Assembly: GCF_029946005.1 (NCBI RefSeq)
Contig: NZ_JAQSDR010000037.1
Coordinates: 1-64,000 of the forward strand
Length of the DNA: 64,000 nucleotides
Direction of reading: 5' to 3'
Source: Aquabacterium sp.
GTDB lineage: Bacteria > Pseudomonadota > Gammaproteobacteria > Burkholderiales > Burkholderiaceae_C
Below, one piece after another: positions 1-10,019 of the stretch. The notes beneath the pieces were generated by a model that was not told the DNA's origin, did no database searches, and worked only from the letters and a program-made list of their open reading frames with translations. Positions within the stretch are counted from its first letter, which is position 1; every line of letters starts with the position of its first letter. A program made the translations under genes and the position numbers.

Positions 1-145
1 TAGCAGGAGCTGCCTTCTTGACAGCGGCCTTCTTGGCCGGTGCTGCCTTCTTCACAGCGACTTTCTTGGCCGGAACGGCCTTCTTCACGGCGGCCTTTTT
101 GGCCGGGGCTGCCTTCTTAGGTGCCACTTTTTTCGCAGTTGCCAT
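1..145 (-). CDS. histone H1-like DNA-binding protein, N-terminal part (gene cut by window edge)
   Basis: The first 48 codons are visible; the gene continues beyond base 1. After MATAKK the protein is a near-perfect low-complexity repeat of Lys-Lys-Ala-Ala-Pro-Ala and Lys-Lys-Ala-Ala-Val blocks, the composition of the AlgP/HctB/BpH1-like nucleoid proteins common in beta-proteobacteria. Such proteins are thought to bind DNA non-specifically through their lysines. The ATG at 143-145 (minus strand) is preceded by a clear AAGGAGA ribosome-binding site. It lies downstream of nrdB on the same strand, separated by a large inverted repeat. The C-terminus is not visible, so total length is unknown. Confidence 0.85.
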   Translation of the reverse strand, partial: MATAKKVAPKKAAPAKKAAVKKAVPAKKVAVKKAAPAKKAAVKKAAPA

Positions 146-164
146 ACGGATCTCCTTGATCAAG

Positions 165-276
165 TTGCAAAGAGCACTGCACCGCTGAATGCGGTACAGC
201 GATTCATCACCCAACGCCCCCTAGGATCTGAGCGCGGTGTGATGAATGGGGTACGCCGGTGCGGTGCTCTGTGCAA
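165..276. repeat. large imperfect inverted repeat between nrdB and the histone-like gene
   Basis: The outer arms at 165-184 and 257-276 match in 18 of 20 positions when one is reverse-complemented. The inner arms ATTCATCAC (202-210) and GTGATGAAT (239-247) match perfectly, with GTAC in each arm between them (194-197 and 251-254). Transcribed, this would fold into a long interrupted hairpin. There is no T-run, so it is not a textbook intrinsic terminator. It may end or protect the nrdB message or separate it from the histone-like gene. Confidence 0.6.
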
Positions 277-280
277 GGGA

Positions 281-1483
281 TCAATCCCAGCTCAGGGCGC
301 CGCCCGACTGATATTCAATGACTCGGGTTTCGAAAAAGTTGCGTTCTTTCTTCAGGTCGATCATTTCGCTCATCCACGGGAAGGGGTTTTCTTCGTTGGC
401 GAAGAGTTCTTCCAGCCCAATCTGTGCGGCACGGCGGTTGGCGATGTAGCGCAGATAACCCTTGAACATCGATGCGTTCATGCCCAGCACGCCACGTGGC
501 ATGGTGTCTTCTGCATATCGGTATTCAAGTTCGACCGCTTTAAGGAACAGTGCTTTGATTTCGGCCTTGAAGTCCGCGGTCCACAGGTGCGGGTTCTCCA
601 GCTTGAGCTGATTGATCAGGTCAATGCCAAAGTTGCAGTGCATGGACTCGTCGCGCAGGATGTATTGATACTGCTCGGCAGCACCGGTCATCTTGTTCTG
701 GCGCCCCAAGGCCAGGATCTGCGTGAAGCCGACGTAGAAGAACAGACCCTCCATCAGGCAGGCGAACACGATCAGCGACTTGAGCAAGGTCTGGTCGGTT
801 TCGTGCGTGCCGGTGTGGAAGTGAGGATCGCTGATCGCTTCGATGAAGGGGATCAGGAACTCGTCCTTGTCGCGGATGGATTGGACTTCGTTGTAGGCGT
901 TGAAGATTTCGCTTTCATCCAGGCCCAGCGATTCAACGATGTATTGATACGCGTGGGTGTGGATGGCTTCTTCAAAAGCCTGGCGCAACAGGAACTGGCG
1001 GCACTCGGGCGCCGTGATGTGGCGGTAGGTGCCCAGCACGATGTTGTTGGCGGCCAGCGAATCGGCGGTCACGAAGAAGCCGAGGTTGCGCTTGATGATG
1101 CGGCGCTCGTCGTCGGTCAGACCATTGGGGTCCTTCCACAAGGCGATGTCGCGCGACATGTTCACTTCTTGCGGCATCCAGTGGTTGGCGCAAGTGGCGA
1201 GGTACTTTTCCCAAGCCCATTTGTACTTGAAGGGCACCAACTGGTTGACGTCGGTCTGACCATTGATGATGCGCTTGTCAGCGGCATTGACGCGACGCCG
1301 AACGGGCTCGCCAATGTGGGCGACTGCGGCCATCGTGGTGGTCGGAACGGGGTGGTTGAAGGATGCAGCTGTCACAGTTTGAAGGACCGACGCATTCACT
1401 TCCCGTGCATCGCGTTGCGATGAAGGAGCTGAAGCGCCAGATACTGAAGAGCTTGATGGTGCGTCGTCTTCCCAGACCAACAT
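281..1483 (-). CDS. nrdB: class Ia ribonucleoside-diphosphate reductase, beta subunit
   Basis: Small subunit (400 aa) of aerobic ribonucleotide reductase; it makes the di-iron tyrosyl radical used by NrdA to reduce ribonucleotides to deoxyribonucleotides in the cytoplasm. The metal ligands are recognisable: Asp in TADSLAANN, Glu and His in EEAIHTHAY (the Tyr seven residues after the Glu is the radical tyrosine), Glu in CLMEGLFF, and Glu/His in RDESMH. The C-terminus ends ALSWD, consistent with the tail that docks on the alpha subunit. About 60 N-terminal residues are Ser/Ala/Pro-rich and precede the conserved fold. The ATG at 1483 follows AGGATG. It is downstream of nrdA on the same strand, 173 bp apart. 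Confidence 0.96.
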   Translation of the reverse strand: MLVWEDDAPSSSSVSGASAPSSQRDAREVNASVLQTVTAASFNHPVPTTTMAAVAHIGEPVRRRVNAADKRIINGQTDVNQLVPFKYKWAWEKYLATCANHWMPQEVNMSRDIALWKDPNGLTDDERRIIKRNLGFFVTADSLAANNIVLGTYRHITAPECRQFLLRQAFEEAIHTHAYQYIVESLGLDESEIFNAYNEVQSIRDKDEFLIPFIEAISDPHFHTGTHETDQTLLKSLIVFACLMEGLFFYVGFTQILALGRQNKMTGAAEQYQYILRDESMHCNFGIDLINQLKLENPHLWTADFKAEIKALFLKAVELEYRYAEDTMPRGVLGMNASMFKGYLRYIANRRAAQIGLEELFANEENPFPWMSEMIDLKKERNFFETRVIEYQSGGALSWD

Positions 1484-1622
1484 GGTGTATACATCCTATG
1501 GGTTCGAATTATGAAAGGGTGTTGTGAAAAACACCAAGCACTTCTTGACAGTACAAGGCCCTGTTTGTTGCGGCCTTGCGTCGAAGTGCACTCATTGAAT
1601 CAACAAAGTTAAGTCGACAGAT

Positions 1623-1650
1623 GAACAAGGCCTCTTTCGAGGCCTTGTTC
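1623..1650 (-). other. 12-bp perfect stem-loop in the nrdA-nrdB spacer
   Basis: GAACAAGGCCTC (1623-1634) is exactly complementary to GAGGCCTTGTTC (1639-1650) around a four-base loop, starting a few bases after the nrdA stop codon. There is no T-run on either side, so I read it as an mRNA-stabilising or attenuating hairpin rather than a full intrinsic terminator. A weaker hairpin (CAAGGCC 1554-1560 with GGCCTTG 1572-1578) follows nearer to nrdB. Together they could set the nrdA:nrdB transcript ratio. Confidence 0.65.
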
Positions 1651-1656
1651 AATGCA

Positions 1657-4566
1657 TCACTGACAGGCTTCGCAATCGGGGTCGTCGATCGCGCAGAACT
1701 TGATGTCGGTGGCCGGCTCGCTCATTTGAGGCTCTGCTGTTTGCGGTGCAGCATTGGTGCTTGATGTGCCGCTCATGTTGGACACCGAGTTGAGTTGACC
1801 GCGCGACACGGTCGACTTCTCGGCATGCGTGGCGCCAACGGTGCGGAGGTAGTACGTGGTCTTCAAGCCGCGCAACCAGGCGAGCTTGTAAGTCTCGTCC
1901 AACTTCTTGCCCGATGCGCCGGCCATGTAGATGTTGAGCGACTGTGCCTGGTCGATCCATTTCTGGCGACGCGATGCCGCTTCAACCAACCACATGGGCT
2001 CGACTTCAAAGGCCGTGGCGTACAGGCTCTTGAGTTCTTCAGGCACGCGGTCGATGCGGCGCAGCGAACCATCGAAGTGCTTGAGGTCCATGACCATGAC
2101 GTCGTCCCACAGGCCCAATTTTTTCAGATCGCGGACCAGGTACTGGTTGACCACGGTGAACTCGCCCGACAGGTTGGACTTGACCGAGAGGTTGCCGAAG
2201 CAGGGTTCGATCGAAGCGTCCACGCCAACGATGTTGGAGATGGTGGCGGTGGGCGCAATGGCGACGCAGTTGGAGTTGCGCATGCCATGCGTGTCGATGC
2301 GGTGGCGCAGAGCATCCCAGGCCATGGTGTGCGAGGTATCGACTTCGAGGTAGCCGCCGCGCTGTTCGGCCAGCAGCTTGATCGAGTCGATCGGCAGGAT
2401 GCCGCGGTCCCACAGCGAGCCCTTGTAGCTGGAGTAGCGGCCGCGTTCTTCGGCGAGTACGGTCGAGGCCCAGTAGGCGTAGTAGCAGACGGCTTCCATC
2501 GAGCGGTCGGCGAAATCGACCGCGGCCTGGCTGGCGTAAGGAATGCGCATCTGGTAGAGGCTGTCCTGGAAGGCCATGATGCCCAGACCAACGGGGCGGT
2601 GGCGCAGGTTCGAGTCACGCGCCTTCTTGACAGCGTAGTAATTGATGTCGATCACGTTGTCCAGCATGCGCATGGCAGTCGTGATGGTCTTCTTGAGCTT
2701 GTCGTGGTCAAGGTCTTTACCATTCGCGCCGTTGATGATGTGTTGCGACAGGTTGACCGAGCCCAAGTTGCAGACCGCGATTTCGCCGCTGTTGGTGTTC
2801 AGCGTGATCTCGGTACACAGGTTGGACGAGTGAACCACGCCGACGTGTTGCTGCGGTGAGCGCACATTGCAGGCGTCCTTGAAGGTGATCCAGGGGTGCC
2901 CGGTTTCGAACAGCATCGACAGCATCTTGCGCCACAGATCGTTGGCGGGCAGTTGTTTGAAGAGCTTGATTTCGCCCCTAGCGACTTTTTCTTCGTAGCG
3001 CGTGTAGGCCTCTTCGAAGTCTTTGCCGAACTTGTCGTGCAGGTCGGGGCAGGTGGCGGGCGAGAACAGGGTCCACTGGCCACCTTCCATCACGCGGCGC
3101 ATGAACAGGTCGGGGATCCAGTTGGCCGTGTTCATGTCGTGGGTGCGGCGGCGGTCGTCGCCGGTGTTCTTGCGCAGCTCCAGGAATTCTTCGACGTCCA
3201 GGTGCCATGACTCAAGGTAGGCGCAGACAGCGCCCTTGCGCTTGCCACCTTGATTGACGGCGACGGCGGTGTCGTTAACCACTTTCAGGAAGGGGACGAC
3301 GCCTTGCGATTTGCCGTTGGTGCCCTTGATGTGTGAGCCCAAAGCGCGCACTGGCGTCCAGTCATTGCCCAGGCCGCCTGCGAATTTGGACAGCAGGGCG
3401 TTTTCCTTGATGGCTTCGTAGATGCCGTCGAGGTCGTCAGGGACGGTGGTCAGGTAGCAGCTGGACAACTGCGAGCGGCGGGTGCCGGCGTTGAACAGCG
3501 TGGGGGTCGACGACATGAAGTCGAAGCTTGAGAGCACTTCATAGAACTCGATGGCGCGCGCTTCGCGGTCGATTTCGTTCAGCGACAGGCCCATGGCCAC
3601 GCGCATGAAGAAGGCTTGCGGCATTTCGATGCGCTGGCCTTCGGTGTGCAGGAAGTAGCGGTCGTACAGGGTCTGCAGGCCGAGGTAGTCGAAGTCGAGG
3701 TCGCGTTCGTGCTTGAGTGCGGCGCCGAGTCGGGCCAGGTCGAACTGCTGCATCTTCTCGTCGAGCAGTTCAACTTGCACACCCTTCTTGATGTAGGTGG
3801 GGAAGTAGTCGGCGTAACGCGTGGCCATTTCGCCGTGCGTGACTTCGTCGCCCAGGATTTCGCGGCGGATGGTGTGCATCAGCAAGCGGGCGGTGGCGTG
3901 CGTGTAGCCGGGATCGTGCTCAATGCGGGTGCGGGCGGCCAGGATGGCGGCCTTGTAGACCTCGTCGAGGGCGACGCCGTCGTACAGATTGCGGTGCGTC
4001 TCGGCCAGGATGGGGGCCGCCTTGACATCAGCGCCCAGGCCTTCGCAAGCGGCTTCGATCAGGCCTTCCAGGCGGGCCAGGTCCAGCGGGATGCGTTGGC
4101 CACGGTCGATGACCGTCAGCAGGGGTTGGGCGACGGCGGGAGCTGTGGCCTTTTGTTGAGCGCGTTCTTGTGAACGGCGTTCGCGGTACAGCACATAGGC
4201 GCGGGCGATCTCGTGGTGACCACCGCGCATCAGGCCCAGTTCAACCTGGTCTTGCACGTCTTCGATGTGAAAGGTGCCGCCGCCGGGGCGTGAGCGCATC
4301 AGGGCGCGCACCACATTTTCGGTCAGGCCATCAACGGTTTCGCGCACGCTGGCCGAGGCCGCGCCTTGCGTGCCGTGAACGGCCAGGAAGGCCTTCATCA
4401 AGGCGACGGCAATCTTGTTGGGTGCGAAGGACACGACCGCACCATTGCGGCGGATGATCTGGTAGCCGGCGTAGGCCGATTGGCGAGGCTCGTTGGTGGC
4501 GTCGCTAGGGCTGGTGGGGAAGACGTTGGCCGTGGTTTGGCCAGTGCTGGACGGGGTCGTTTGCAT
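1657..4566 (-). CDS. nrdA: class Ia ribonucleoside-diphosphate reductase, alpha subunit
   Basis: Large catalytic subunit (969 aa from the chosen start). N-terminal residues about 35-125 form an ATP-cone (allosteric activity site), and about 145-235 look like a second cone, as in Pseudomonas-type NrdA. The barrel carries the redox cysteines in SSCYLTT and AVCNLGS, the thiyl-radical cysteine in SSNLCTEIT with its Asn and Glu partners, and the C-terminal CEACQ tail that shuttles electrons from thioredoxin or glutaredoxin. The open frame extends 41 codons further upstream, but the ATG at 4566 (MQTTPSS) has a GAAGGGA ribosome-binding site, and the extension overlaps a leader hairpin and NrdR-like boxes, so the shorter start is preferred. 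Confidence 0.96.
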   Translation of the reverse strand: MQTTPSSTGQTTANVFPTSPSDATNEPRQSAYAGYQIIRRNGAVVSFAPNKIAVALMKAFLAVHGTQGAASASVRETVDGLTENVVRALMRSRPGGGTFHIEDVQDQVELGLMRGGHHEIARAYVLYRERRSQERAQQKATAPAVAQPLLTVIDRGQRIPLDLARLEGLIEAACEGLGADVKAAPILAETHRNLYDGVALDEVYKAAILAARTRIEHDPGYTHATARLLMHTIRREILGDEVTHGEMATRYADYFPTYIKKGVQVELLDEKMQQFDLARLGAALKHERDLDFDYLGLQTLYDRYFLHTEGQRIEMPQAFFMRVAMGLSLNEIDREARAIEFYEVLSSFDFMSSTPTLFNAGTRRSQLSSCYLTTVPDDLDGIYEAIKENALLSKFAGGLGNDWTPVRALGSHIKGTNGKSQGVVPFLKVVNDTAVAVNQGGKRKGAVCAYLESWHLDVEEFLELRKNTGDDRRRTHDMNTANWIPDLFMRRVMEGGQWTLFSPATCPDLHDKFGKDFEEAYTRYEEKVARGEIKLFKQLPANDLWRKMLSMLFETGHPWITFKDACNVRSPQQHVGVVHSSNLCTEITLNTNSGEIAVCNLGSVNLSQHIINGANGKDLDHDKLKKTITTAMRMLDNVIDINYYAVKKARDSNLRHRPVGLGIMAFQDSLYQMRIPYASQAAVDFADRSMEAVCYYAYWASTVLAEERGRYSSYKGSLWDRGILPIDSIKLLAEQRGGYLEVDTSHTMAWDALRHRIDTHGMRNSNCVAIAPTATISNIVGVDASIEPCFGNLSVKSNLSGEFTVVNQYLVRDLKKLGLWDDVMVMDLKHFDGSLRRIDRVPEELKSLYATAFEVEPMWLVEAASRRQKWIDQAQSLNIYMAGASGKKLDETYKLAWLRGLKTTYYLRTVGATHAEKSTVSRGQLNSVSNMSGTSSTNAAPQTAEPQMSEPATDIKFCAIDDPDCEACQ

Positions 4567-4583
4567 GTGATTCCCTTCGGAGT

Positions 4584-4615
4584 TAAGGCCTCCCGGAAAC
4601 GGCGGGGAGGCCTTA
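4584..4615 (-). other. 11-bp hairpin in the nrdA 5' leader
   Basis: TAAGGCCTCCC (4584-4594) pairs perfectly with GGGAGGCCTTA (4605-4615). It ends 17 bases upstream of the nrdA ATG, so the ribosome-binding site lies just outside the stem. It is not followed by U-residues on the minus strand. It could stabilise the message or modulate translation. Confidence 0.55.
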
Positions 4616-4654
4616 GTTTTGCGCTTGATTTGAGCTGTTACGCTGGTCACTGAA

Positions 4655-4701
4655 ACGCTATATCTGGTGTTTTTTGGTGCCTTGGGCACTACAGGTAGCG
4701 T
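4655..4701 (-). promoter_or_regulatory. tandem NrdR-box-like sites upstream of nrdA
   Basis: ACGCTATATCTGGTGT (4655-4670) closely fits the NrdR box pattern ACACTATATCTTGTGT. A weaker copy, GCACTACAGGTAGCGT (4686-4701), begins exactly 31 bp away, the three-helical-turn spacing usual for paired NrdR boxes. On the minus strand a TATAGT hexamer (4711-4716) just upstream could be the -10 element, which would put the boxes over the transcription start, where NrdR with bound nucleotide would repress. Confidence 0.6.
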
Positions 4702-4795
4702 CTGGGTGCGACTATAACGCTATTTTCGCCCGCCCCCGCAATCGGGGGGTTAATTCAGGGAAATTGCCGATCGGGGCAGCCCTGTCTGGGCATGT

Positions 4796-5389
4796 TCAAA
4801 GGGATGTGGTACCCGGGGGAAAGCTGCGTTGATCCCAGCCCAGCAAGGCGTGCAGTGCGGGCCAGTCAAAGGCTTGGCCAGGGTCGCGTTTGCGGCCAGG
4901 GGCCACGTGCTCGTGCCCGGCGATCTGGCTGATCGGGTAGACCTTGACGGCTTGTTGCAACAGGTCGGCCAAGGCCTGGTATTGAGCCCATTCAAAGGGG
5001 TGATCTTCCAGGCCTTCGAGTTCGATGCCAATCGAATGGTCGTTGCAATTGTCGCGGCCCTGCCACGACGATGGTCCCGCGTGCCAGGCTCGGTCATTGG
5101 CGGACACGAACTGCAGGAGTTCGCCATCGCGCCGGATGACGAAATGGGCCGAGACTTCGGCGCCCCGGATCTGCCCGAAATAGGGATGGGCGTCCCAATC
5201 CAGCTGGTTGGTGAACAGGCGCTCAATCTCGTCGCCCCCATAAATGCCTGGGGGCAGGCTGATTGAATGAATCAAGGCCAGGTTGATGGGGATGCCGGGA
5301 GGACGGGGGCCAAAGTTGGGTGAATCGATGCGGCGGGCTTGTGGGCACCAGCCTTGCGGCCAGGGGTCGTGCGCCATCGGCATGCTCAC
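4796..5389 (-). CDS. ampD: 1,6-anhydro-N-acetylmuramyl-L-alanine amidase
   Basis: Cytoplasmic zinc amidase of peptidoglycan recycling (197 aa); it cuts the stem peptide from anhydro-muropeptides and so indirectly sets AmpR/AmpC induction where present. Zinc ligands are His in LALIHSIS near residue 41, His in AGHEHVAPG, and Asp in RKRDPG; the family Glu lies in SIGIELEG. Length fits AmpD, and no signal peptide is present, unlike AmiD. The GTG at 5389 overlaps the upstream pilR stop by 4 bp (GTGA), suggesting translational coupling; ATGs at 5383 and 5377 are alternatives. Confidence 0.93.
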   Translation of the reverse strand: MSMPMAHDPWPQGWCPQARRIDSPNFGPRPPGIPINLALIHSISLPPGIYGGDEIERLFTNQLDWDAHPYFGQIRGAEVSAHFVIRRDGELLQFVSANDRAWHAGPSSWQGRDNCNDHSIGIELEGLEDHPFEWAQYQALADLLQQAVKVYPISQIAGHEHVAPGRKRDPGQAFDWPALHALLGWDQRSFPPGTTSL

Positions 5390-6966
5390 TCAGCGTCGGC
5401 TTCGGGGTCGAAGCGCTCGCCCAGGACGATGCCCTGGTCCGTGACCTTCACGCCCAGGCGGGCCATGCGGTAGCGCATCTGGCGCAGGCTCAGGCTCAGG
5501 CTGGCGCCAGCGGCGGTGCGATTCAATCTGTATTTTTCGAGAGCCAGGACCAGGATGTCGCGTTCGACCTGGTCAAGGTGGGTGACGAGGTCTGAGGGCA
5601 GAGTGGGGGGCGAAGGCGCTGCCGTGGCCAGTGCCGTAGGGGGCGCTGGTGGGCTGATGCCAATGGCAGCTTGCTCGAAAGCGCCAGAGCCGGGCGTGAG
5701 GATGTCTTCGGTGGTGTGCGGTGAGGCGTTGGGAAACCCCAAGTCCTCCGCTTCGATCAATTGGTGTCCGCTCAGGGTGACCGCGCGGTGCAGGATGTTT
5801 TCCAGCTCGCGAACGTTGCCGGGGAAGGGGTGGTTGAGCAAGGCCATCAGGCCGGTCCGGCCCAGCTGCGGCACGGCGTTCAAACCCGATTCCGAGGCGA
5901 TGCGCTCCAGGATGCGCAGGCACAGGCTGGGCAGGTCTTCAAGCCTTTCGCGCAAGGCGGGCAGCGGGATCTGGATGACGTTGAGCCGGTAGAACAAGTC
6001 CTGGCGAAAGCGTTTGGCGGCCACTTCGGCGGCCAGGTCTTTGTGGGTGGCGCTGATGATGCGCACATCCACGGGCACTTCGGCCACGGCCCCGACCGGA
6101 CGCACGGCGCGCTCTTGGATCACGCGCAGCAACTTGGTTTGCATGGACAAGGGCAGGTCGCCGATCTCGTCCAGGAACAGGGAGCCGCCATGCGCGGCCT
6201 GGAAAAAACCTTCTCGGTCTTCGTTGGCGCCGGTGAAGGCGCCTTTTCGGTAGCCGAAGAACTCGGCTTCGAGCAGTTGTTCGGGGATGGCGCCGCAATT
6301 GACGGCGATGAAGGGCTGATGGTGGCGGCTGCTGACGTCGTGGATGGCGCGGGCGACCAATTCCTTGCCAGTGCCCGATTCACCCCAGACCAACACGGGT
6401 GCCATGCTGCGCGCGACCTTGTCGATCAGGCCTCGCACATGCTGGAGTGCATCAGAGTGGCCGACCATCCTGGACAGCGCGGTGACCTCGGGCTTGCGGG
6501 CGCCACGGTGCAGTGCCAAAGGGGGCGCGGCCAGGGGTGTGTTGGTGGGGCGCTCTTGAACCGAGACCGCCGCAGGCAAGGCCGATGTTGGCGTGCGCCC
6601 CAAGGCCGAGGACACCACGGCGCGGAACTGGCGCAGATCAACCGGCTTGGTCAGGTAGTCGTAGGCACCGGCCTTCAGGGCCTCCACGGCGTTTTCGGCT
6701 GAACCGTAGGCGGTGATGACGATGGCTTTTTCGCGGCGGCCTTCAGCGTCGATGCGGCGCAGCAGGTCCAGGCCGGTGCCATCGGGCAAGCGCATGTCCG
6801 TGATGATCGCGCTGTAGCTGCGGTCCTGCAGGTGTTGCCAGGCCTCGGCCACGTTGCCCGCCGTTTCCACGTCGTAGCCCTCGCGCAGCAGCGTGAGTTC
6901 GTACAAAGTGCGCAGGTCGGGTTCGTCGTCAACGACCAGCAGGCTATAGAGGGTCGGAGCGGTCAT
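5386..6966 (-). CDS. pilR: sigma-54-dependent response regulator, PilR type
   Basis: NtrC-family activator of 526 aa. Receiver domain at about 8-120 with phospho-acceptor Asp in ITDMRLPDG and Lys in YLTKPVD; AAA+ domain at about 165-400 with Walker A GESGTGKE and the sigma-54 contact loop GAFTGA; Fis-type helix-turn-helix at the C-terminus (about 480-515). PilR with PilS controls type IV pilin transcription in Pseudomonas and relatives. No pilin gene lies in this window, so the target is inferred from family and gene order. It overlaps pilS by 4 bp and ampD by 4 bp. Confidence 0.9.
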   Translation of the reverse strand: MTAPTLYSLLVVDDEPDLRTLYELTLLREGYDVETAGNVAEAWQHLQDRSYSAIITDMRLPDGTGLDLLRRIDAEGRREKAIVITAYGSAENAVEALKAGAYDYLTKPVDLRQFRAVVSSALGRTPTSALPAAVSVQERPTNTPLAAPPLALHRGARKPEVTALSRMVGHSDALQHVRGLIDKVARSMAPVLVWGESGTGKELVARAIHDVSSRHHQPFIAVNCGAIPEQLLEAEFFGYRKGAFTGANEDREGFFQAAHGGSLFLDEIGDLPLSMQTKLLRVIQERAVRPVGAVAEVPVDVRIISATHKDLAAEVAAKRFRQDLFYRLNVIQIPLPALRERLEDLPSLCLRILERIASESGLNAVPQLGRTGLMALLNHPFPGNVRELENILHRAVTLSGHQLIEAEDLGFPNASPHTTEDILTPGSGAFEQAAIGISPPAPPTALATAAPSPPTLPSDLVTHLDQVERDILVLALEKYRLNRTAAGASLSLSLRQMRYRMARLGVKVTDQGIVLGERFDPEADAE

Positions 6967-8819
6967 GCGGTGATGGGGGGTTCAAGGGGCATCGTCACGA
7001 AGAACTCGTTGCGGTGGCGCACGGCGCCGGGATGCTGGCGGTAGTCGATGCTGGCGCCATGGCGTTCACACAACTCTCGGCAAATATACAGGCCCAAGCC
7101 GGTGCCCCGGCTGCGCGTGGAAAAGAAGGGTTCGAACAGCGATTGTTCGGTGCCTGGGCTGATGAGTTCGCCATCGCTGCGCACAGACAGGACCAACGGT
7201 CCGGTGCCTTCCTGGGCCTTTTGCCACCGCAGGTTCACCAGGATCGCACCGGCTTGGCCGCTGTTGTGCCGCAAGGCGTTGTCCAGCAGATTGACCAGCA
7301 CGCGGTGCAGGTGATCAGGCTCGAAGCGGACCTTGGGCGCGGGGCGGCCAATCTGGGGTTTGCAGGCGGACAAATCAACTTCGCACAGGCTGTCAGGTCC
7401 GCCAGCGAGGCCTTCGGTTTGGCGCCATTCGTTGCAGATGGCGGCCACGGTTTCCCGCAGGTCGATCGCGGGGCCCGGTGGGCGCAAACCGGGGGCCACG
7501 GCCAGCACGTCATCAATGATGTTCTTGAGCCGGGCCACGTTGTCGGCCACCATCTGGGTCAGGCGTTTTTGCGTGGGCGTGGTAGCGTCTTCGCCGAGCA
7601 GCGCATTGGCCTGGGCAATGGCGGACAGGGGGTTGCGGATCTCATGCGCGATGCCGGCCGACATGCGGCCCATGGCGGCGAGTTTGTCCTGGCGTTGGCG
7701 GGCCATCACGGTTCGCAGATCTTCGATGAACATCACGCAAACGTCTTCGATGGCCTGGCCATCGCGGCCCTTGGTGAAGCGCACGCGCAGGCGCAAGGCT
7801 CGGCTGGATTGATCATCAAAGCGCAGGCTCAGTTCCTGGCCCACATCGGCATACAGTGGGTTGGCGAAAGCCTGCTCGACCGCCTGCACCAGAGGGTGCC
7901 AGGCGGGCACGCCTCTCAATTGAAAGGGGGGCGCTTGAGTGCTGCCTTGGGCGGCGAGCAGCCGTCGTGCGGCCGGGTTGGCGGTGCGCACGCGGCCCTG
8001 GCGGTCGGTCACCATCACACCCTCGGCCATCTCTTCAATGACCAGCCGGTTGAGCTGGGCTTGCTGGCGGGCCAACTCCAGGCTGCCTTTGGCGGTGCGC
8101 TCTTCTCGGGCCAGTCGGCCAGCCAGTTCACTGCCCATCACGGCCACAGCAAACAGGCCGAACCCGGTCAGCCCCGCTTGGGTCATCAAGGATGACAGGT
8201 TGCCCCCTTCGGCCGATTGCAGCCAGGCGGCAGCCAGCAGGTTCAAGGTGGCTGCGGCGGCCACGCCCAAGGACATGATGCGGGGCATCAAGATGGCGGC
8301 CATCAACACCGGCAAGGCCAGCAAGGCCTGCGAGTTCAGGTTGCTGCTGGTCAGGAAATTCAACCAGGCAAAGGCCGCCAGGTCGATGCCAATGGTGGCC
8401 AAAGCCTGCCGGTGTTTGAGGCTGCGCTGGTCGGGGTCTTTGGGGGGGTGCCGAGATGCCCAGGACCAAACCATCAAAGTCAAAACGCTGTAAGACAAGG
8501 TGAGGCCCAGGACCCAGGGGGAGGGTCGGTTGCCCAGCAACCAAGCCCCTGCGGTGATCCCGATCAGCAGGATCGCGAGCACGGCGCGCGCGGTCAGGAA
8601 GGCGCGGTAAATGCGAAAGAACGACGGGGGCCTGCGCTCTTTGCTGGTTCTGCTGGCCACCGAGGGGGGGGCTTTGTCCAGGGGTTGAGCCTCGGCGCCA
8701 ATGGTGGGGGCATCGTGATCGTCCCCGTGGCCCCCGAACCAGGATCCTTGAGTTTCAGCGCCCAAGGGTCCGGCAGCATCTCGCAGCGCCTGGTCGGAGG
8801 GTGTGGTTGGCCGAGGCAT
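6963..8819 (-). CDS. pilS: sensor histidine kinase, PilS type
   Basis: Inner-membrane kinase of 618 aa and likely partner of the overlapping pilR. A Pro/Asp-rich cytoplasmic N-terminus (about 70 aa) precedes roughly six membrane helices (about 75-235). A PAS-like segment (about 260-370) follows, then the phospho-accepting His in [11 protein letters not shown], the N-box [10 protein letters not shown] and the G-box [12 protein letters not shown]. In Pseudomonas PilS senses PilA in the membrane through its multi-helix domain. It forms an operon with the small gene upstream and pilR/ampD downstream. Confidence 0.9.
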   Translation of the reverse strand: MPRPTTPSDQALRDAAGPLGAETQGSWFGGHGDDHDAPTIGAEAQPLDKAPPSVASRTSKERRPPSFFRIYRAFLTARAVLAILLIGITAGAWLLGNRPSPWVLGLTLSYSVLTLMVWSWASRHPPKDPDQRSLKHRQALATIGIDLAAFAWLNFLTSSNLNSQALLALPVLMAAILMPRIMSLGVAAAATLNLLAAAWLQSAEGGNLSSLMTQAGLTGFGLFAVAVMGSELAGRLAREERTAKGSLELARQQAQLNRLVIEEMAEGVMVTDRQGRVRTANPAARRLLAAQGSTQAPPFQLRGVPAWHPLVQAVEQAFANPLYADVGQELSLRFDDQSSRALRLRVRFTKGRDGQAIEDVCVMFIEDLRTVMARQRQDKLAAMGRMSAGIAHEIRNPLSAIAQANALLGEDATTPTQKRLTQMVADNVARLKNIIDDVLAVAPGLRPPGPAIDLRETVAAICNEWRQTEGLAGGPDSLCEVDLSACKPQIGRPAPKVRFEPDHLHRVLVNLLDNALRHNSGQAGAILVNLRWQKAQEGTGPLVLSVRSDGELISPGTEQSLFEPFFSTRSRGTGLGLYICRELCERHGASIDYRQHPGAVRHRNEFFVTMPLEPPITA

Positions 8820-8822
8820 CAG

Positions 8823-9068
8823 TCAGTGAGCGCGAGGACCGGCGCGGCGATGATCCTCGCTGCAAAAGTAGTCGGCCCCTGTGGGCCGTTGGCCAAGCAA
8901 GGCTTCGTTGGTCGGCATGTGCACACCACAGTGCGCGCACTCCACCATGGATTGAGGCTTGGGCGGTGGCGCTGGTTTGCCGGGCGCCTGGGTGCCGACG
9001 GAGCGTGGGCGGCGCCACACGTAAAACAGCCAGGCGGCCAACAAACCCAGCAACAGGTATTTGATCAT
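8823..9068 (-). CDS. small membrane-anchored Cys/His protein (PP0621-like)
   Basis: 81-aa protein: one N-terminal membrane helix (MIKYLLLGLLAAWLFYVW), a Pro-rich linker, then CAHCGVHMP and YFCSEDHR, spaced as in a small zinc-ribbon-like metal site. It matches the short PP0621-type family often found between the ypjD/ccsA-like gene and pilS in beta-proteobacteria. Function is unknown. The gene order suggests a link to pilus regulation or envelope quality control, but nothing in the sequence proves this. Confidence 0.8.
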   Translation of the reverse strand: MIKYLLLGLLAAWLFYVWRRPRSVGTQAPGKPAPPPKPQSMVECAHCGVHMPTNEALLGQRPTGADYFCSEDHRRAGPRAH

Positions 9069-9089
9069 GGTGTGGACTTCAGGTGCTCT

Positions 9090-9944
9090 TTAGACGATGG
9101 CAGGACGGTGCAGCACCACTTCCATCACGAAGCGAGAACCTACGTACGCCAGCAGCAGCAAGGTCGATCCAGCGTACAGCCAGCGCACGGCTTGGCGGCC
9201 CCGCCATCCAAACTGGTAGCGACCTGTGAGCAGGATGGCAAAAACCAGCCAGGACAGCACCGAGAACACGGATTTGTGATCCCAGTGCCAGGGATTGGAC
9301 GACCAGATGCCCAGCACCAAGGTCAGTGTCAGCATGGCGAAGCCTGCCGCCACGAAGCGCAAGGTCAGCGATTCCAGCCTCAGCAGAGGCATGCCCAAAG
9401 CCTGGGGCGTGGCCAGTGAGAGGGTTTTGGCCGAAGGCGAGCCCGGGCGAGCACGCAACTGTTTTTCAGCCAGCCGCATCAAGGCGGCATGCATCAGTGC
9501 CGCGCCAATCAGGCCATAAGAAGCAAACCCCGAAATCCAGTGCAGCGGCGCCCAGGGCGAGCCGCTGCCAGGGTGTTCCTGGCCAGGGAATGCCCAAGAC
9601 AGCGCCACCGTGATGGCGGCCAGCCAGGCCAATGCGCGGCGCACCGCAGGCAAGCCCAGACGGTGACTTTCAACGGCGTAAACCGCCAGCACCAACCAAG
9701 TAGTGACCGACAGGGCGGGCGCGAACCCAAAGCGCGCGGCGGGTTGGGCGCTGTTGAAGGAGAACGTGTCCAGGACAATGGAGATGGCATGGGCGAGCCA
9801 CGCCAGTGCCAGGGCGGCCCAGACGCGCCGATTCCTGGCGGCGACGGTGTCGCCTTCACCTTCAGGCAGCACGCTGGCCAGGCCATAGGCCACCACGGCG
9901 ATGGCACTGGGCCAAAAGGTCAAAGAGGCGGGCGATAGAATCAT
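9090..9944 (-). CDS. cytochrome c assembly-like (CcsA/YpjD) inner membrane protein
   Basis: Polytopic membrane protein of about 284 aa with roughly eight hydrophobic segments along its length, ending in a basic/hydrophobic tail. It resembles the CcsA/CcmC-like family; the YpjD branch has the C-terminal signature GIWSSNPWHWDHKSVFS with its His. YpjD lacks an established haem-handling role; in enterobacteria it is linked to magnesium/cobalt transport (CorE). The open frame can start at a GTG (9950), but the ATG at 9944 is preferred. First gene of the leftward pilS-pilR-ampD cluster and divergent from ffh. Confidence 0.85.
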   Translation of the reverse strand: MILSPASLTFWPSAIAVVAYGLASVLPEGEGDTVAARNRRVWAALALAWLAHAISIVLDTFSFNSAQPAARFGFAPALSVTTWLVLAVYAVESHRLGLPAVRRALAWLAAITVALSWAFPGQEHPGSGSPWAPLHWISGFASYGLIGAALMHAALMRLAEKQLRARPGSPSAKTLSLATPQALGMPLLRLESLTLRFVAAGFAMLTLTLVLGIWSSNPWHWDHKSVFSVLSWLVFAILLTGRYQFGWRGRQAVRWLYAGSTLLLLAYVGSRFVMEVVLHRPAIV

Positions 9945-10019
9945 CCACACAGTTTAAGGTCGCCCGGGCATGTTTGCCCGGTCCCCAGTTTCGCGCATCA
10001 CGGCATTCACCGCACCTCC

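Noticed and set aside
1484-1510. TGTATACA upstream of nrdB as an NrdR box
   Set aside because: Only a short generic palindrome overlapping the ribosome-binding region; no second box at helical spacing.
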